Source: Streptomyces hundungensis
GTDB taxonomy: Bacteria > Actinomycetota > Actinomycetes > Streptomycetales > Streptomycetaceae
Assembly: GCF_003627815.1 (NCBI RefSeq)
Contig: NZ_CP032698.1
Coordinates: forward strand, 6,696,001-6,760,000
Reading direction: 5' to 3'
DNA: 64,000 nt
Made by a program: the position numbers and the translations under genes. The notes under the pieces were generated by a model, which was not told where the DNA came from, did no database searches, and worked only from the letters and a program-made list of their open reading frames with translations. Position 1 is the stretch's first letter. The number at the start of each line of letters is the position of its first letter. This document shows positions 17,515 through 26,080 of the stretch, piece after piece.

Positions 17515-18048
17515 ATGACCGAGATCCGCACCCCCCGCCTCCTGCTGCGCCGCTGGACCGACGACGACCTCGTCCCGATGGCGGACATCAACGCCGACCC
17601 GGAGGTCATGCGCTGGATCGGCGACGGCTCGGTCCGCGACCTGGAGCAGACCGCCGAGGACATCGAGAACTGGGAGGAGGAGTGGGACGAGGAGGGCTTC
17701 GGCCTCTTCGCCGTCGAACTGCTCGCCTCCGGTGAACTGATCGGCTTCGCCGGTCTGTCCGTGCCCGAGTTCCAGCCCGCCGGCGTGCCCGACGTACAGA
17801 TCAGCTGGCGCCTGGGCCGCCCGTTCTGGGGCCAGGGCTACGCCTCCGAAGCCGCCCACGCCACCTTGGAGTTCGCCCTCCAGGACCGGGGCCTGGACGG
17901 CGTCATCAGCATCACCCACCTGAGCAACACCGCCTCCGAGAACATCTCGCGCAAGCTCGGCATGGACCTCGCCAGCGAGGTGCGGCACCCGGTGCACAAG
18001 ACCCCGCAGCACATCCACACCATCGACCTGACCGAGTACGAGGGCTGA
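17515..18048 (+). CDS. RimJ/RimL-type GNAT acetyltransferase
   Basis: 177 aa. It starts TEIRTPRLLLRRWTDDDL, the standard opening of the acetyltransf_3 group, and has the acetyl-CoA loop LGRPFWGQGYASEAAHATLEF near residues 100-120, then a typical NTASENISRKLGM segment. It probably acetylates an N-terminal or small-molecule amine; the substrate is unknown. The start follows GCAGGATGG, not a strong site. It is 55 bp downstream of the TetR gene on the same strand. Confidence 0.87.
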   Translation: MTEIRTPRLLLRRWTDDDLVPMADINADPEVMRWIGDGSVRDLEQTAEDIENWEEEWDEEGFGLFAVELLASGELIGFAGLSVPEFQPAGVPDVQISWRLGRPFWGQGYASEAAHATLEFALQDRGLDGVISITHLSNTASENISRKLGMDLASEVRHPVHKTPQHIHTIDLTEYEG

Positions 18049-18072
18049 GCGCGCCCGTCCCGCCCGTCCCGC

Positions 18073-19272
18073 TCACACCAGGGCGAACTGGCCGCCCGGG
18101 CCCTCCTCGTGGTGGTCGAACACCGAGGCCGGGCGGCGCGCCCCGGCAGGGGCGGGCAGCACTCCGGCGGCCGTGAGCCGCTCCCGTGTCAGCGAGGATC
18201 CCGAGGCCAACTCGGCCTGGCACGGCCGCAGTTCGGCGAGCAGCGCCAGTACGGTGATCAGTTCCAGCAGGTCGGACGTCCACTCCTGGGGCCACCGCGC
18301 CGGGCCGACCGCGGCCAGCGTGCCCGCCTCGGCGGGTCTGGTGCGCTGCTGGAACCACGACTCCAGCACCCGCGCCCCGCCCATCTGGAACTCCCAGGCC
18401 TCGGACGGAACCGGCGAGATACGACCGCCGTCGCCCACGTGCAGCGTCTCCTCCGCGGGGTCGTAGCGCAGCTCCACGGGGCGGGCCGGGAGCGCCGCCC
18501 GGACGTAGGGCCGCCGCCCGCCGGGCAGTCGTGGCTTGTCACCGCCGTGCGCCCCCCGCGTCATCAGCGCACTCATGCGATGCCCCAACTCCACACCTGT
18601 GGACCAGAGTTGAGGGTCCTCGGGCAGCGGCACCAGGCACCCGGCGGCGCTCGGCCGTGTGGCCGCCACGGCCCAGGCGAGCACGTCGTGCGCGGTGACC
18701 TCGCTCTCGTAGGCGGTGGTGAGGAAGGCGAGCAGGCCCGGCGCGAGGTTGGGTTCGAGGCCGCCGGGCCGGCGGTGGAGCGGACGGATGCGGCCGGGGC
18801 GCCCGGTGGGGCAGTGCCCGTCGGGCAGCAGCGCGGAGACGGTCAGCGCGGGACCGCCCGCCCTGGCCCCCGGGGCCTGCTCGACCGCGAAGAGCTGATG
18901 GGCGTCGGCCACCCGCCACAGCTCCGGCCGGGCGGCGTCGATCAGACGCTGGTCCGGTATCAGCCACTGCTCGTCGAAGGCGCCGTGCTGGACGCGGACC
19001 GGATCCGGACAGACCCCCCGCTCCTGGGCGAGCGGCCCGGTGCCCGCGCTCCGGCCGGGCAGGGCGGCGACCATCGAGCGCAGCGTACGGGAGCGGCTCG
19101 GGCCGAACAGGCGCTCCCGCTCGGCCGGTTCGGAGCGCAGGAGCAGGTCCCAGCGGGACCGCAGGGTCCGCTCGTCCGGCGCCATCACCCAGTCGCGCCC
19201 CAGCCGCAGCGGGGCCACCGACCAGGGCATCAGGTCGTCGAGGAGGGGCACGTCATCGCTCACAGCCAGCAT
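18073..19272 (-). CDS. Orphan C-terminal specificity domain of a type ISP restriction-modification enzyme (LlaBIII-like)
   Basis: 399 aa. The second half has the LlaBIII C-terminal hallmarks: SALLPDGHCPTGRPGRIRPL, then a VTAHDVLAWAVAA block, ELRYDPAEETLHVGDGGRIS, and WEFQMGGARVLESWFQQR with WTSDLLELITVL near the end. Full LlaBIII-type proteins are about 1,500 aa, with nuclease, helicase and methyltransferase domains; none is present here or next door. It therefore cannot restrict on its own and may be a DNA-recognition domain reused for another job. Start: ATG 19272, with a weak ribosome-binding site. Confidence 0.72.
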   Translation of the reverse strand: MLAVSDDVPLLDDLMPWSVAPLRLGRDWVMAPDERTLRSRWDLLLRSEPAERERLFGPSRSRTLRSMVAALPGRSAGTGPLAQERGVCPDPVRVQHGAFDEQWLIPDQRLIDAARPELWRVADAHQLFAVEQAPGARAGGPALTVSALLPDGHCPTGRPGRIRPLHRRPGGLEPNLAPGLLAFLTTAYESEVTAHDVLAWAVAATRPSAAGCLVPLPEDPQLWSTGVELGHRMSALMTRGAHGGDKPRLPGGRRPYVRAALPARPVELRYDPAEETLHVGDGGRISPVPSEAWEFQMGGARVLESWFQQRTRPAEAGTLAAVGPARWPQEWTSDLLELITVLALLAELRPCQAELASGSSLTRERLTAAGVLPAPAGARRPASVFDHHEEGPGGQFALV

Positions 19273-19351
19273 GCTAGGGGGTGCCCGGCGGGTCGGGGTC
19301 GGGGTCTCGACGCCCGGTCCGGGCCGCGTGGGGGCGGTCGGCGCGTACGCG

Positions 19352-20104
19352 TCAGCGGGCCTCGACCGTGACCGAGAACGAGAAGCGGTCACCCCGGTAG
19401 TGGATGCGGGCCACGTCGACGACCCGGCCGTCCTGGTCGTAGGTGACGCCCGTGTAGTGCAGGATCGGCGAGAGCAGGGGGACCTGGAGCAGCTCGGCGG
19501 TGACCGGATCGGCGAGCCGGGCCTCCACGGTGTCCGTGATGCGCGCGATGTCCACCCCCACCGCGTCCCGCAGCACCTTCGTCATCGGCCAGCGGCCCAG
19601 ATCCGCGAGGTCGATCGCGGCCGCCACCTCCGGACGCACCGCGTTGTACGCCCAGTTGGTGGGCTCCCCGCTCTCCTCCTCGCAGCGCAGCCGCCGATAG
19701 GCCACGACCTCGGCGCAGCCCGGGAAGTACTCGGCGAGGTCGCCGGGGACCGGCTCCGGGCCGTGGTCCAGGATCGTGGTGCGCTCGCCCGACTGCTGGG
19801 CCACGATCGCGTCGATCGAGCCGAGCAGCCGGACCGGGGACGCGCGCCGGGCGGCCGGCTCGATGAACGTGCCGCGCCGCCGGTGCCGGCTGATCAGGCC
19901 CTCCTCCTCCAGCTCCTTGAGGGCCTGACGCATCGTCAGGACGCTCACCCCGTAGTGCGCCGCGAGCTGCTCCTCGGTGGGCAGCCGCAGCGAGGCGTCG
20001 GGGGAGCGGCCCAGTATCGAGGCGCGCAGCGACTGGGAGACCTGGTACCAGAGCGGCAGCTTCCGGTTCAGGAGCAGGGAGTCGGGTGCGAAGGAGGAGG
20101 TCAC
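19352..20104 (-). CDS. GntR family regulator, HutC/UTRA type
   Basis: 250 aa. The N-terminal winged helix (about 15-85) includes LPTEEQLAAHYGVSVLTMRQALKELEEEGLI and a Arg-rich wing. The C-terminal UTRA domain (about 95-245) ends VVDVARIHYRGDRFSFSV, the usual ligand-binding fold. The gene lies 23 bp after hmgA on the same strand, so it is probably in that transcript. By context it may respond to an aromatic catabolite, but UTRA ligands vary widely. The ATG at 20104 lies in the short gap after hmgA. Confidence 0.9.
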   Translation of the reverse strand: MTSSFAPDSLLLNRKLPLWYQVSQSLRASILGRSPDASLRLPTEEQLAAHYGVSVLTMRQALKELEEEGLISRHRRRGTFIEPAARRASPVRLLGSIDAIVAQQSGERTTILDHGPEPVPGDLAEYFPGCAEVVAYRRLRCEEESGEPTNWAYNAVRPEVAAAIDLADLGRWPMTKVLRDAVGVDIARITDTVEARLADPVTAELLQVPLLSPILHYTGVTYDQDGRVVDVARIHYRGDRFSFSVTVEAR

Positions 20105-20127
20105 AGGGATTCCGTATCAGGTGGTGC

Positions 20128-21453
20128 TCAGGAGCGGAAGTGGCGCTGGAGACCCTGCCACACGTCGTCGTAACCGCGCTGGAGATGGTCGGCCGTCGCC
20201 GCCTGCTCGGTGGCGGTGACCGGCCAGCGCGTCTCGAACATGAAGGCCAGGCCGTCGTCGATCTTCTGCGGCTTCAGCTCGGCGGCGCTCGCCCGGTCGA
20301 AGGTCTCCCGGTCGGGGCCGTGCGCCGACATCATGTTGTGCAGCGAGCCGCCGCCGGGCACGAAGCCCTCCGCTTTGGCGTCGTAGGCGCCGTCGATCAG
20401 GCCCATGTACTCGCTCATCACGTTGCGGTGGAAGTACGGCGGGCGGAAGGTGTCCTCGCCGACCAGCCAGCGCGGCGCGAACACCACGAAGTCGACGCCG
20501 GCCAGACCCGGGGTGTCGGACGGCGAGGTGAGCACCGTGAAGATCGACGGATCGGGGTGGTCGTAGCTGATGCTGCCGATCACATTGAAGGTGCGCAGGT
20601 CGTAGACGTACGGGGTGTGGGTGCCGTGCCAGGCGACGACGTCGAGCGGCGAGTGGTCGTAGACGGCGCTCCAGAGGTTGCCGCAGAACTTGTTGACCAC
20701 CTCGACCGGGCCCTCCGTGTCCTCGTACGCGGCCAGCGGGGCTCGGAAGTCCCGCGCGTTGGCGAGGCCGTTGGCGCCGATCGGGCCGAGTTCCGGCAGC
20801 TCGAAGGGGTGGCCGTAGTTCTCGCAGACGTAGCCGCGGGCGCTCTCGTCGAGCAGCTCGACCCGGAAGCGCACCCCCCGCGGGATCAGGGCGACCTCGC
20901 CGGGGCGGGCGGCGAGCAGCCCGAGCTCGGTGCGAAGGAGCAGCCCGCCGCGCTCGGGAACGATCAACAGCTCGCCGTCCGCGTCGCTGAACACCCTCGT
21001 ATCCATCGAGGAGTTGGCGTGGTAGAGGTGCACGGCCATGCCGGTGCGCTGGGTCGCGTCGCCGTTGCCGCCCAGCGTCCACAGTCCGGCCAGCCAGTCG
21101 GTGCCCGCCGGGGGCTCCGGCAGCGGGTTCCAGCGCAGCCGGTTGGGGTCGGGCACGGTCTCGGTGAAGGGCGCCGTACGGATCCGGCCGTTGTCGGTCC
21201 GGGTGAACGGCGGGTGGGCGGCCGATGGCCGGATTCGATACAGCCAGGAGCGGCGGTTGCTCGCGCGGGGCTCGGTGAAGGCGGAACCGCTGAGCTGTTC
21301 CGCGTACAGACCGAGCGGGGCGCGCTGCGGCGCGTTGCGGCCGTGCGGCAGAGCGCCGGGGACCGCCTCCGAGCTGTGCTCATTGCCGAATCCCCGGGAG
21401 TGACCGAGGCCCTCCACGATCTTTCGCGCCTGGTCGCCGCTGGGTGTCGTCAT
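20128..21453 (-). CDS. hmgA: Homogentisate 1,2-dioxygenase
   Basis: 441-aa non-haem Fe(II) enzyme that opens homogentisate to maleylacetoacetate in tyrosine and phenylalanine breakdown. The metal ligands known in the human enzyme align here as His342 and Glu348 ([11 protein letters not shown]) and His378 (SAHGPDRE). The N-terminus [16 protein letters not shown] is characteristic and the length is normal. The next pathway enzymes (maleylacetoacetate isomerase, fumarylacetoacetase) are not in the window. It is divergent from a TetR gene, with an inverted repeat in between. Confidence 0.97.
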   Translation of the reverse strand: MTTPSGDQARKIVEGLGHSRGFGNEHSSEAVPGALPHGRNAPQRAPLGLYAEQLSGSAFTEPRASNRRSWLYRIRPSAAHPPFTRTDNGRIRTAPFTETVPDPNRLRWNPLPEPPAGTDWLAGLWTLGGNGDATQRTGMAVHLYHANSSMDTRVFSDADGELLIVPERGGLLLRTELGLLAARPGEVALIPRGVRFRVELLDESARGYVCENYGHPFELPELGPIGANGLANARDFRAPLAAYEDTEGPVEVVNKFCGNLWSAVYDHSPLDVVAWHGTHTPYVYDLRTFNVIGSISYDHPDPSIFTVLTSPSDTPGLAGVDFVVFAPRWLVGEDTFRPPYFHRNVMSEYMGLIDGAYDAKAEGFVPGGGSLHNMMSAHGPDRETFDRASAAELKPQKIDDGLAFMFETRWPVTATEQAATADHLQRGYDDVWQGLQRHFRS

Positions 21454-21479
21454 CGTGCGCTCTCCTGCTCCCGTGCCGA

Positions 21480-21503
21480 AATCCTATGCTCAACCGTAGG
21501 ATT
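21480..21503. promoter_or_regulatory. Inverted repeat in the hmgA / tetR divergent promoter
   Basis: AATCCTA (21480-21486) and TAGGATT (21497-21503) form a perfect 7-bp dyad with a 10-bp centre. It lies 27 bp from the hmgA start and 53 bp from the TetR start, the only AT-rich stretch of this 102-bp region. It is a candidate operator for one of the two flanking regulators. Confidence 0.6.
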
Positions 21504-21555
21504 ACGATGCGGTCGCGTCAACGGGAAAACCGGCCGCTCGGGGGATGATGGGCGG

Positions 21556-22176
21556 GTGCCTCCTGCTCCTGATCTTCACGCCAACCTCCGCCGGGCGCCC
21601 GTGCAGCGACGCAGCGCCGAGCGGCTCTCCCGGATACTCGACGCCTGTGCCGAACTCCTCGACGAGACCGGCTACGAGGACCTCTCCACCCGGGCCGTGG
21701 CCCAACGCGCGGGCGTGCCGATCGGCTCGGTCTACCGCTTCTTCGGCAACAAGCGCGCCATGGCCGAGGCGCTCGCCGCCCGCAACCTCGACCGCTACGC
21801 CGGCATGATCAACGCCCGCCTCGCCACCATCGAAGCGGCCGACTGGCGGGGCGCGGTCGATGCGGTCCTGGACGAGTACCTCGTGCTGAAGCAGACGGTT
21901 CCCGGGTTCAACCTGGTCGACTTCGGCGGCCCCCAGCCGGTGCCCGACCCGGACGCCGACGCCAACCACCTCCTGGCCGCCCGGCTCGCCGAACTCCTCC
22001 CCGCCCAGTTCGGCCGCACCCTGGACGCGGAGCTGCGCCGGGTCATCCTGGTCGCCGTGGAGGCGGCCGACGCCACCCTGCGCCTCGCCTTCCGTACGGA
22101 TCCCCAGGGCGACCCGGGCATCGTGGCCGAGACCCGGCAACTGCTGCACGCCTATCTCGCCCGCACCCTGGACTGA
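21556..22176 (+). CDS. TetR family transcriptional regulator
   Basis: 206 aa from a GTG start; the nearby ATG codons are out of frame. The helix-turn-helix is at about 20-65 (RILDACAELLDETGYEDLSTRAVAQRAGVPIGSVYRFFGNKRAMAEAL, written here as one helix set). The C-terminal domain is all-alpha with no recognised ligand class. It is divergent from hmgA and 78 bp before the molybdopterin oxidoreductase on the same strand, with candidate operators on both sides. It could control either unit. Confidence 0.87.
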   Translation: MPPAPDLHANLRRAPVQRRSAERLSRILDACAELLDETGYEDLSTRAVAQRAGVPIGSVYRFFGNKRAMAEALAARNLDRYAGMINARLATIEAADWRGAVDAVLDEYLVLKQTVPGFNLVDFGGPQPVPDPDADANHLLAARLAELLPAQFGRTLDAELRRVILVAVEAADATLRLAFRTDPQGDPGIVAETRQLLHAYLARTLD

Positions 22177-22197
22177 CCCCGGCCGGGACCTCCCGCA

Positions 22198-22218
22198 CAT
22201 GCCTACCGGTCGGTATGC
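22198..22218. promoter_or_regulatory. TetR-type operator before the molybdopterin oxidoreductase (site A)
   Basis: CATGCCTACCGGTCGGTATG (22198-22217) is a 20-bp palindrome with 16 of 20 symmetrical positions. Its minus strand contains GCATACCGACCGGT (22205-22218), also found at 43787-43800 and, with one pyrimidine change, at 49310-49323. It ends 36 bp before the ATG. Confidence 0.7.
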
Positions 22219-22254
22219 TCCAAGGGCCCGCGCGCCGTCGCCCTGGGAGGACGA

Positions 22255-24480
22255 ATGTCCCGCACCGCCCTGCGTATCTGCCCGCTCTGCGAAGCCACCT
22301 GCGGGCTGAGCCTCACCATCGAGGGCACCCGGGTGACCGGCGCCCGGGGGGACGCGGACGACGTGTTCAGCCAGGGCTTCATCTGCCCCAAGGGCGCCGC
22401 CTTCGGAGAGCTGGACGCCGACCCCGACCGGCTGACCGGGCCGCTGGTGCGGCGCGACGGGGTCCTGCGCGAGGCCGGCTGGGCCGAGGCCTTCGACCTG
22501 ATCGCGGCCCGGATGCGCCCGATCGTCGAAGAGCACGGGCCGAACGCGGTCGGGGTGGTCCTCGGCAACCCCAACGTCCACACCATGGCCGGCGCCCTCT
22601 ACCCGCCCGCCCTCCTCCAGGCGCTGCGCACCCGCAACCTCTTCACCGCGAGCACCCTGGACCAGATGCCCAAGCACGTCTCCAGCGGGCTCCTGTTCGG
22701 CGACCCGTTCGCCATCCCCGTGCCCGACCTCGACCGCACCAGCCATCTGCTGCTGCTCGGCGCCAACCCGCTGGAGTCCAACGGCAGCCTGTGCACCGCC
22801 CCCGACTTCCCCGGAAAACTGCGCGCCCTGCGCCGACGCGGCGGCACCCTCACCGTCGTCGACCCGCGCCGCACCCGCACCGCGAAACTCGCCGACCGGC
22901 ACATCGCGATCCGGCCCGGCACCGACGCGCTGCTCCTCGCCTCGATCGCCCAGGTCCTCTTCGAGGAGAAGCTCACCGCCCCGGGCGAGACCGAGCCACA
23001 CCTCGAAGGACTGGCCCAAGTGGCGGACGCCGTAAAGGAGTTCACGCCCGAGAGGGTCGGCCCCCGGTGCGACATGGACCCCGACACCATCCGCGCCCTC
23101 GCCCGCGAACTCGCCGCCGCGCCCACCGCGGCGGTGTACGGACGGATCGGCAGCAGCACCGTCGAGCACGGCACCCTGGCCAACTGGCTCATCGACGTCC
23201 TTAACATCCTCACCGGCAACCTCGACCGGCCGGGCGGCGCCCTCTTCCCGCTCTCCGCCACCGACCGGACGCCCAGGCCCGCCGGCCCCGGCAAGGGCTT
23301 CGCGCTCGGGCGCTGGCACAGCCGGGTCTCCGGCCACCCCGAGGTGAAGTCCGAACTGCCGCTCGCCGCCCTCGCCGAGGAGATCGAGACACCGGGCGAG
23401 GGGCGGATCCGGGCGCTCATCACCAGTGCGGCCAACCCCGTCCTGTCCGCGCCCGACGGAGACCGCCTCGACCGGGCGCTGGCCGGGCTCGACTTCATGG
23501 TCAGCGTCGACCCCTACCTCAACGAGACCTCGCTGCACGCCGATGTCGTGCTGCCCCCGCCGCCGCCCTCCCAGAGCGCCCACTTCGACTTCGCCTTCAA
23601 CGGCTTCGCCGTCCGCGACCAGGTCCGCTACACCCGGCCCGCCGTGCCGCTCGCCGACGGCCGGATGGACGAGTGCGAGATCCACGCCCGCCTCGTGCTC
23701 GCGGTGAGCGGCCTGCACGGCGCCGCCCCCGACGCCGTGGACGCGATGGTCGTCGAGCGCACCCTTTCCCAGGCCGTCGCCGACCCGCACTCACCCGTGC
23801 ACGGCCGGGACGCGGCGGCCCTCGCCGCCGAACTCACCGGCGCGAGCGGCCCCGAGCGGCGCCTGGACCTGATGCTCCGGCTCGGCCCCTACGGCGACGG
23901 CTTCGGCGCCGACCCGGACGGCCTCACCCTGGAGCGCGTGCTCGCCCACCCCCACGGCATCGACCTCGGGCCGCTGAAACCACGCCTCGCACAGGTGCTC
24001 AGGACCCGCAGCGGCCGCATCGAACTGCTCCCCGCGCCCATCGCCGCCGACCTGCCCCGACTGCGCGCCGCACTCGACCAGCCGGCCGCCTCCCTGGTCC
24101 TGGTGGGCCGGCGCCATCTGCGCTCCAACAACAGCTGGCTGCACAACATCCCCGCCCTGAGCGGCGGTTCCAACCGGTGCACGCTCCAGATCCACCCCGA
24201 GGACGCGGCCCGGCTGGGTCTCGTCGACGGCGCCGACGTACGGGTCACGGCGGACGGCGGAGCGGTCACGGCGCCGGTGGAGATCACCGACAGTGTGCGC
24301 CGGGGTGTGGTCAGCCTGCCGCACGGCTGGGGCCACAGCAGGCCCGGCAGCAGGCTGGCGGTCGCCGCCGAACGCCCCGGCGTCAACGTCAACCAGCTCC
24401 TGGACGGCTCACGGCTCGACCCGCTGTCGGGCACCGCCGTGCTCAACGGCTTCCCCGTCGAGCTCACACCCCTGGCGTGA
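22255..24480 (+). CDS. Molybdopterin-dependent oxidoreductase with N-terminal 4Fe-4S cluster (DMSO reductase superfamily)
   Basis: 741 aa. Cluster cysteines are Cys9, Cys12, Cys16 and Cys44 (CX2CX3CX27C). The molybdopterin guanine dinucleotide domains follow (LLLLGANPLESNGSL, GTLTVVDPRRTRTAKLAD, ALITSAANPVLSAPD), and the C-terminal molydop-binding domain has LRSNNSWLHNIPAL. No Tat signal is present, so it is cytoplasmic. It is alone, without partner subunits, like the actinobacterial assimilatory or FdhA-like oxidases. The substrate cannot be read from sequence. The start follows GGGAGGACGA. Confidence 0.9.
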   Translation: MSRTALRICPLCEATCGLSLTIEGTRVTGARGDADDVFSQGFICPKGAAFGELDADPDRLTGPLVRRDGVLREAGWAEAFDLIAARMRPIVEEHGPNAVGVVLGNPNVHTMAGALYPPALLQALRTRNLFTASTLDQMPKHVSSGLLFGDPFAIPVPDLDRTSHLLLLGANPLESNGSLCTAPDFPGKLRALRRRGGTLTVVDPRRTRTAKLADRHIAIRPGTDALLLASIAQVLFEEKLTAPGETEPHLEGLAQVADAVKEFTPERVGPRCDMDPDTIRALARELAAAPTAAVYGRIGSSTVEHGTLANWLIDVLNILTGNLDRPGGALFPLSATDRTPRPAGPGKGFALGRWHSRVSGHPEVKSELPLAALAEEIETPGEGRIRALITSAANPVLSAPDGDRLDRALAGLDFMVSVDPYLNETSLHADVVLPPPPPSQSAHFDFAFNGFAVRDQVRYTRPAVPLADGRMDECEIHARLVLAVSGLHGAAPDAVDAMVVERTLSQAVADPHSPVHGRDAAALAAELTGASGPERRLDLMLRLGPYGDGFGADPDGLTLERVLAHPHGIDLGPLKPRLAQVLRTRSGRIELLPAPIAADLPRLRAALDQPAASLVLVGRRHLRSNNSWLHNIPALSGGSNRCTLQIHPEDAARLGLVDGADVRVTADGGAVTAPVEITDSVRRGVVSLPHGWGHSRPGSRLAVAAERPGVNVNQLLDGSRLDPLSGTAVLNGFPVELTPLA

Positions 24481-24538
24481 CCTGGACTTTTGCTCGTATT
24501 GCTCAGGTGTCAACATCTTGTTAAGGATCGAAACGGCG

Positions 24539-24595
24539 ACCTAACGTCATCCGCACCGCCAGCCCCTGGTGGGAGTTCAAGGGTGAACGTTAGGT
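24539..24595 (+). promoter_or_regulatory. Long inverted repeat overlapping the ribosome-binding site of the citrate transporter
   Basis: ACCTAACGT (24539-24547) and ACGTTAGGT (24587-24595) are a perfect 9-bp inverted repeat 39 bp apart. The loop holds a second stem, CCGCCAG/CTGGTGG (one G-U pair). The right arm covers the AGGTG ribosome-binding site of the ATG at 24603. As RNA this would hide the site; as DNA it could be a pair of operator half-sites. A further dyad, AACA-TCT-TGTT, lies at 24512-24522. Confidence 0.55.
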
Positions 24596-24602
24596 GTCCT
24601 CC

Positions 24603-25991
24603 ATGCTGACCATCCTCGGCTTCGGCATGATCGCGACCTTCCTGGTCCTGATCATGCTGAAGAAGATGTCGCCGATCGCGGCGCTGGTTCTGATCCCCGC
24701 TCTCTTCTGCGTCTTCGTCGGCAAGGGAGCCCATCTCGGCGACTACGTCATCAAAGGCGTCGGCTCGCTGGCGCCGACCGCCGCGATGCTCATGTTCGCG
24801 ATCATCTACTTCGGCCTGATGATCAACGTGGGCCTCTTCGACCCGATCGTGCGGGGCATCCTGCGCTTCTGCAAGGCCGACCCGATGCGGGTGGTCGTCG
24901 GCACGGCGCTGCTCGCCGCGATCGTCTCGCTCGACGGCGACGGCTCCACCACCTTCATGATCACCGTGTCCGCGATGTACCCCCTGTACAAGCGGCTCGG
25001 CATGAGCCTGGTGGTGATGACGGGCGTCGCCGCGATGGCCAACGGCGTGATGAACACGCTCCCTTGGGGCGGCCCCACCGCCCGCGCCGCCACCGCCCTC
25101 AAGCTGGACGCCTCCGACATCTTCGTGCCGATGATCCCGGCCCTCGCGGTCGGCCTGGTCGCCGTGCTCGTCCTCTCGTACGTCCTCGGCATCCGCGAAC
25201 GCAAGCGGGTGGGCCACCTTTCCATCGAGTCCATCGAGACGGTTCTGGAGCCCCGCACCGAAGCCGTGCTCGTGGGCACCTCGGGGTCCGACGCGTCCCC
25301 CCACCGCCCGGTGGGTGACGCCGGTACCGGCCCGTTGGACGGCGACGACTTCCAGGGGCTCGACTCCGCACGCGAGACCCTGCGGCCCAAGCTGTACTGG
25401 TTCAACGCGCTGCTCACCGTCGCGCTGCTCACCTCCATGATCATGGAGTGGCTGCCGATCCCGGTCCTCTTCCTCATCGGCGCGGCCCTCGCCCTGACCG
25501 TCAACTTCCCGCACATCCCGGCCCAGAAGGCCCGCATCGCCGCCCACGCCGACAACGTCGTCAACGTCTCCGGGATGGTCTTCGCGGCCGCCGTCTTCAC
25601 GGGTGTCCTCAACGGCACCGGCATGGTCAAGCACATGGCGGACTGGCTGGTCGGGGTGGTGCCGGACAGCATGGGCTCGCAGATGGGCCTGGTCACCGGG
25701 GTGCTCAGCATCCCTCTGACCTACTTCATGTCGAACGACGGCTTCTACTTCGGTGTGGTGCCGGTGCTCGCCGAGGCCGGCGCCGCGCACGGGGTGTCCT
25801 CCCTGGAGATCGCCCGCGCCTCGCTCGTCGGCCAGGCCCTGCACATGTCGAGCCCGCTGGTCCCGGCGGTGTACGTGCTGGTCGGCATGGCCAAGGTGGA
25901 GTTCGGCGACCACACCCGGTTCACGGTGAAATGGGCGGCCCTGACCTCGATGGTGGTGCTGGGGGCGGGCATTCTTTTCGGCATCATCTGA
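24603..25991 (+). CDS. CitMHS-family metal-citrate/proton symporter
   Basis: 462-aa inner-membrane protein with 11-12 hydrophobic segments. It starts MLTILGFGMIATFLVLIML, as CitM proteins do, and has the family blocks SLDGDGSTTFMITVSAMYPLY and LPWGGPTARAATAL. A hydrophilic cytoplasmic loop (about residues 200-265) splits two halves. The family imports citrate bound to divalent metal or Fe(III); a Streptomyces coelicolor member has been characterised as such. A GTG at 24594 is an alternative start. Upstream dyads suggest regulation at the leader. Confidence 0.9.
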   Translation: MLTILGFGMIATFLVLIMLKKMSPIAALVLIPALFCVFVGKGAHLGDYVIKGVGSLAPTAAMLMFAIIYFGLMINVGLFDPIVRGILRFCKADPMRVVVGTALLAAIVSLDGDGSTTFMITVSAMYPLYKRLGMSLVVMTGVAAMANGVMNTLPWGGPTARAATALKLDASDIFVPMIPALAVGLVAVLVLSYVLGIRERKRVGHLSIESIETVLEPRTEAVLVGTSGSDASPHRPVGDAGTGPLDGDDFQGLDSARETLRPKLYWFNALLTVALLTSMIMEWLPIPVLFLIGAALALTVNFPHIPAQKARIAAHADNVVNVSGMVFAAAVFTGVLNGTGMVKHMADWLVGVVPDSMGSQMGLVTGVLSIPLTYFMSNDGFYFGVVPVLAEAGAAHGVSSLEIARASLVGQALHMSSPLVPAVYVLVGMAKVEFGDHTRFTVKWAALTSMVVLGAGILFGII

Positions 25992-26020
25992 GCCGGTCCC
26001 GCCGGCCACCCCTGGCGCCC

Positions 26021-26041
26021 AAAAACTAACGGCGCTAGTTT
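26021..26041. promoter_or_regulatory. A-rich palindrome before the aldehyde dehydrogenase (site D)
   Basis: AAACTA (26023-26028) and TAGTTT (26036-26041) form a perfect dyad with a 7-bp centre, 40 bp before the ATG at 26081. The 20-mer AAAAACTAACGGCGCTAGTT matches 15 of 20 bases of the site at 30437-30456. Confidence 0.65.
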
Positions 26042-26080
26042 GATCGGCGGACGATGCCTGCGCAGCTCGGGAGGAATGTG

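Noticed and set aside
21502..23790. Long minus-strand ORF of 762 codons opposite the TetR and molybdopterin genes
   Set aside because: GC-rich antisense shadow: low-complexity Gly/Val/Glu composition, while the plus-strand proteins have clear motifs.
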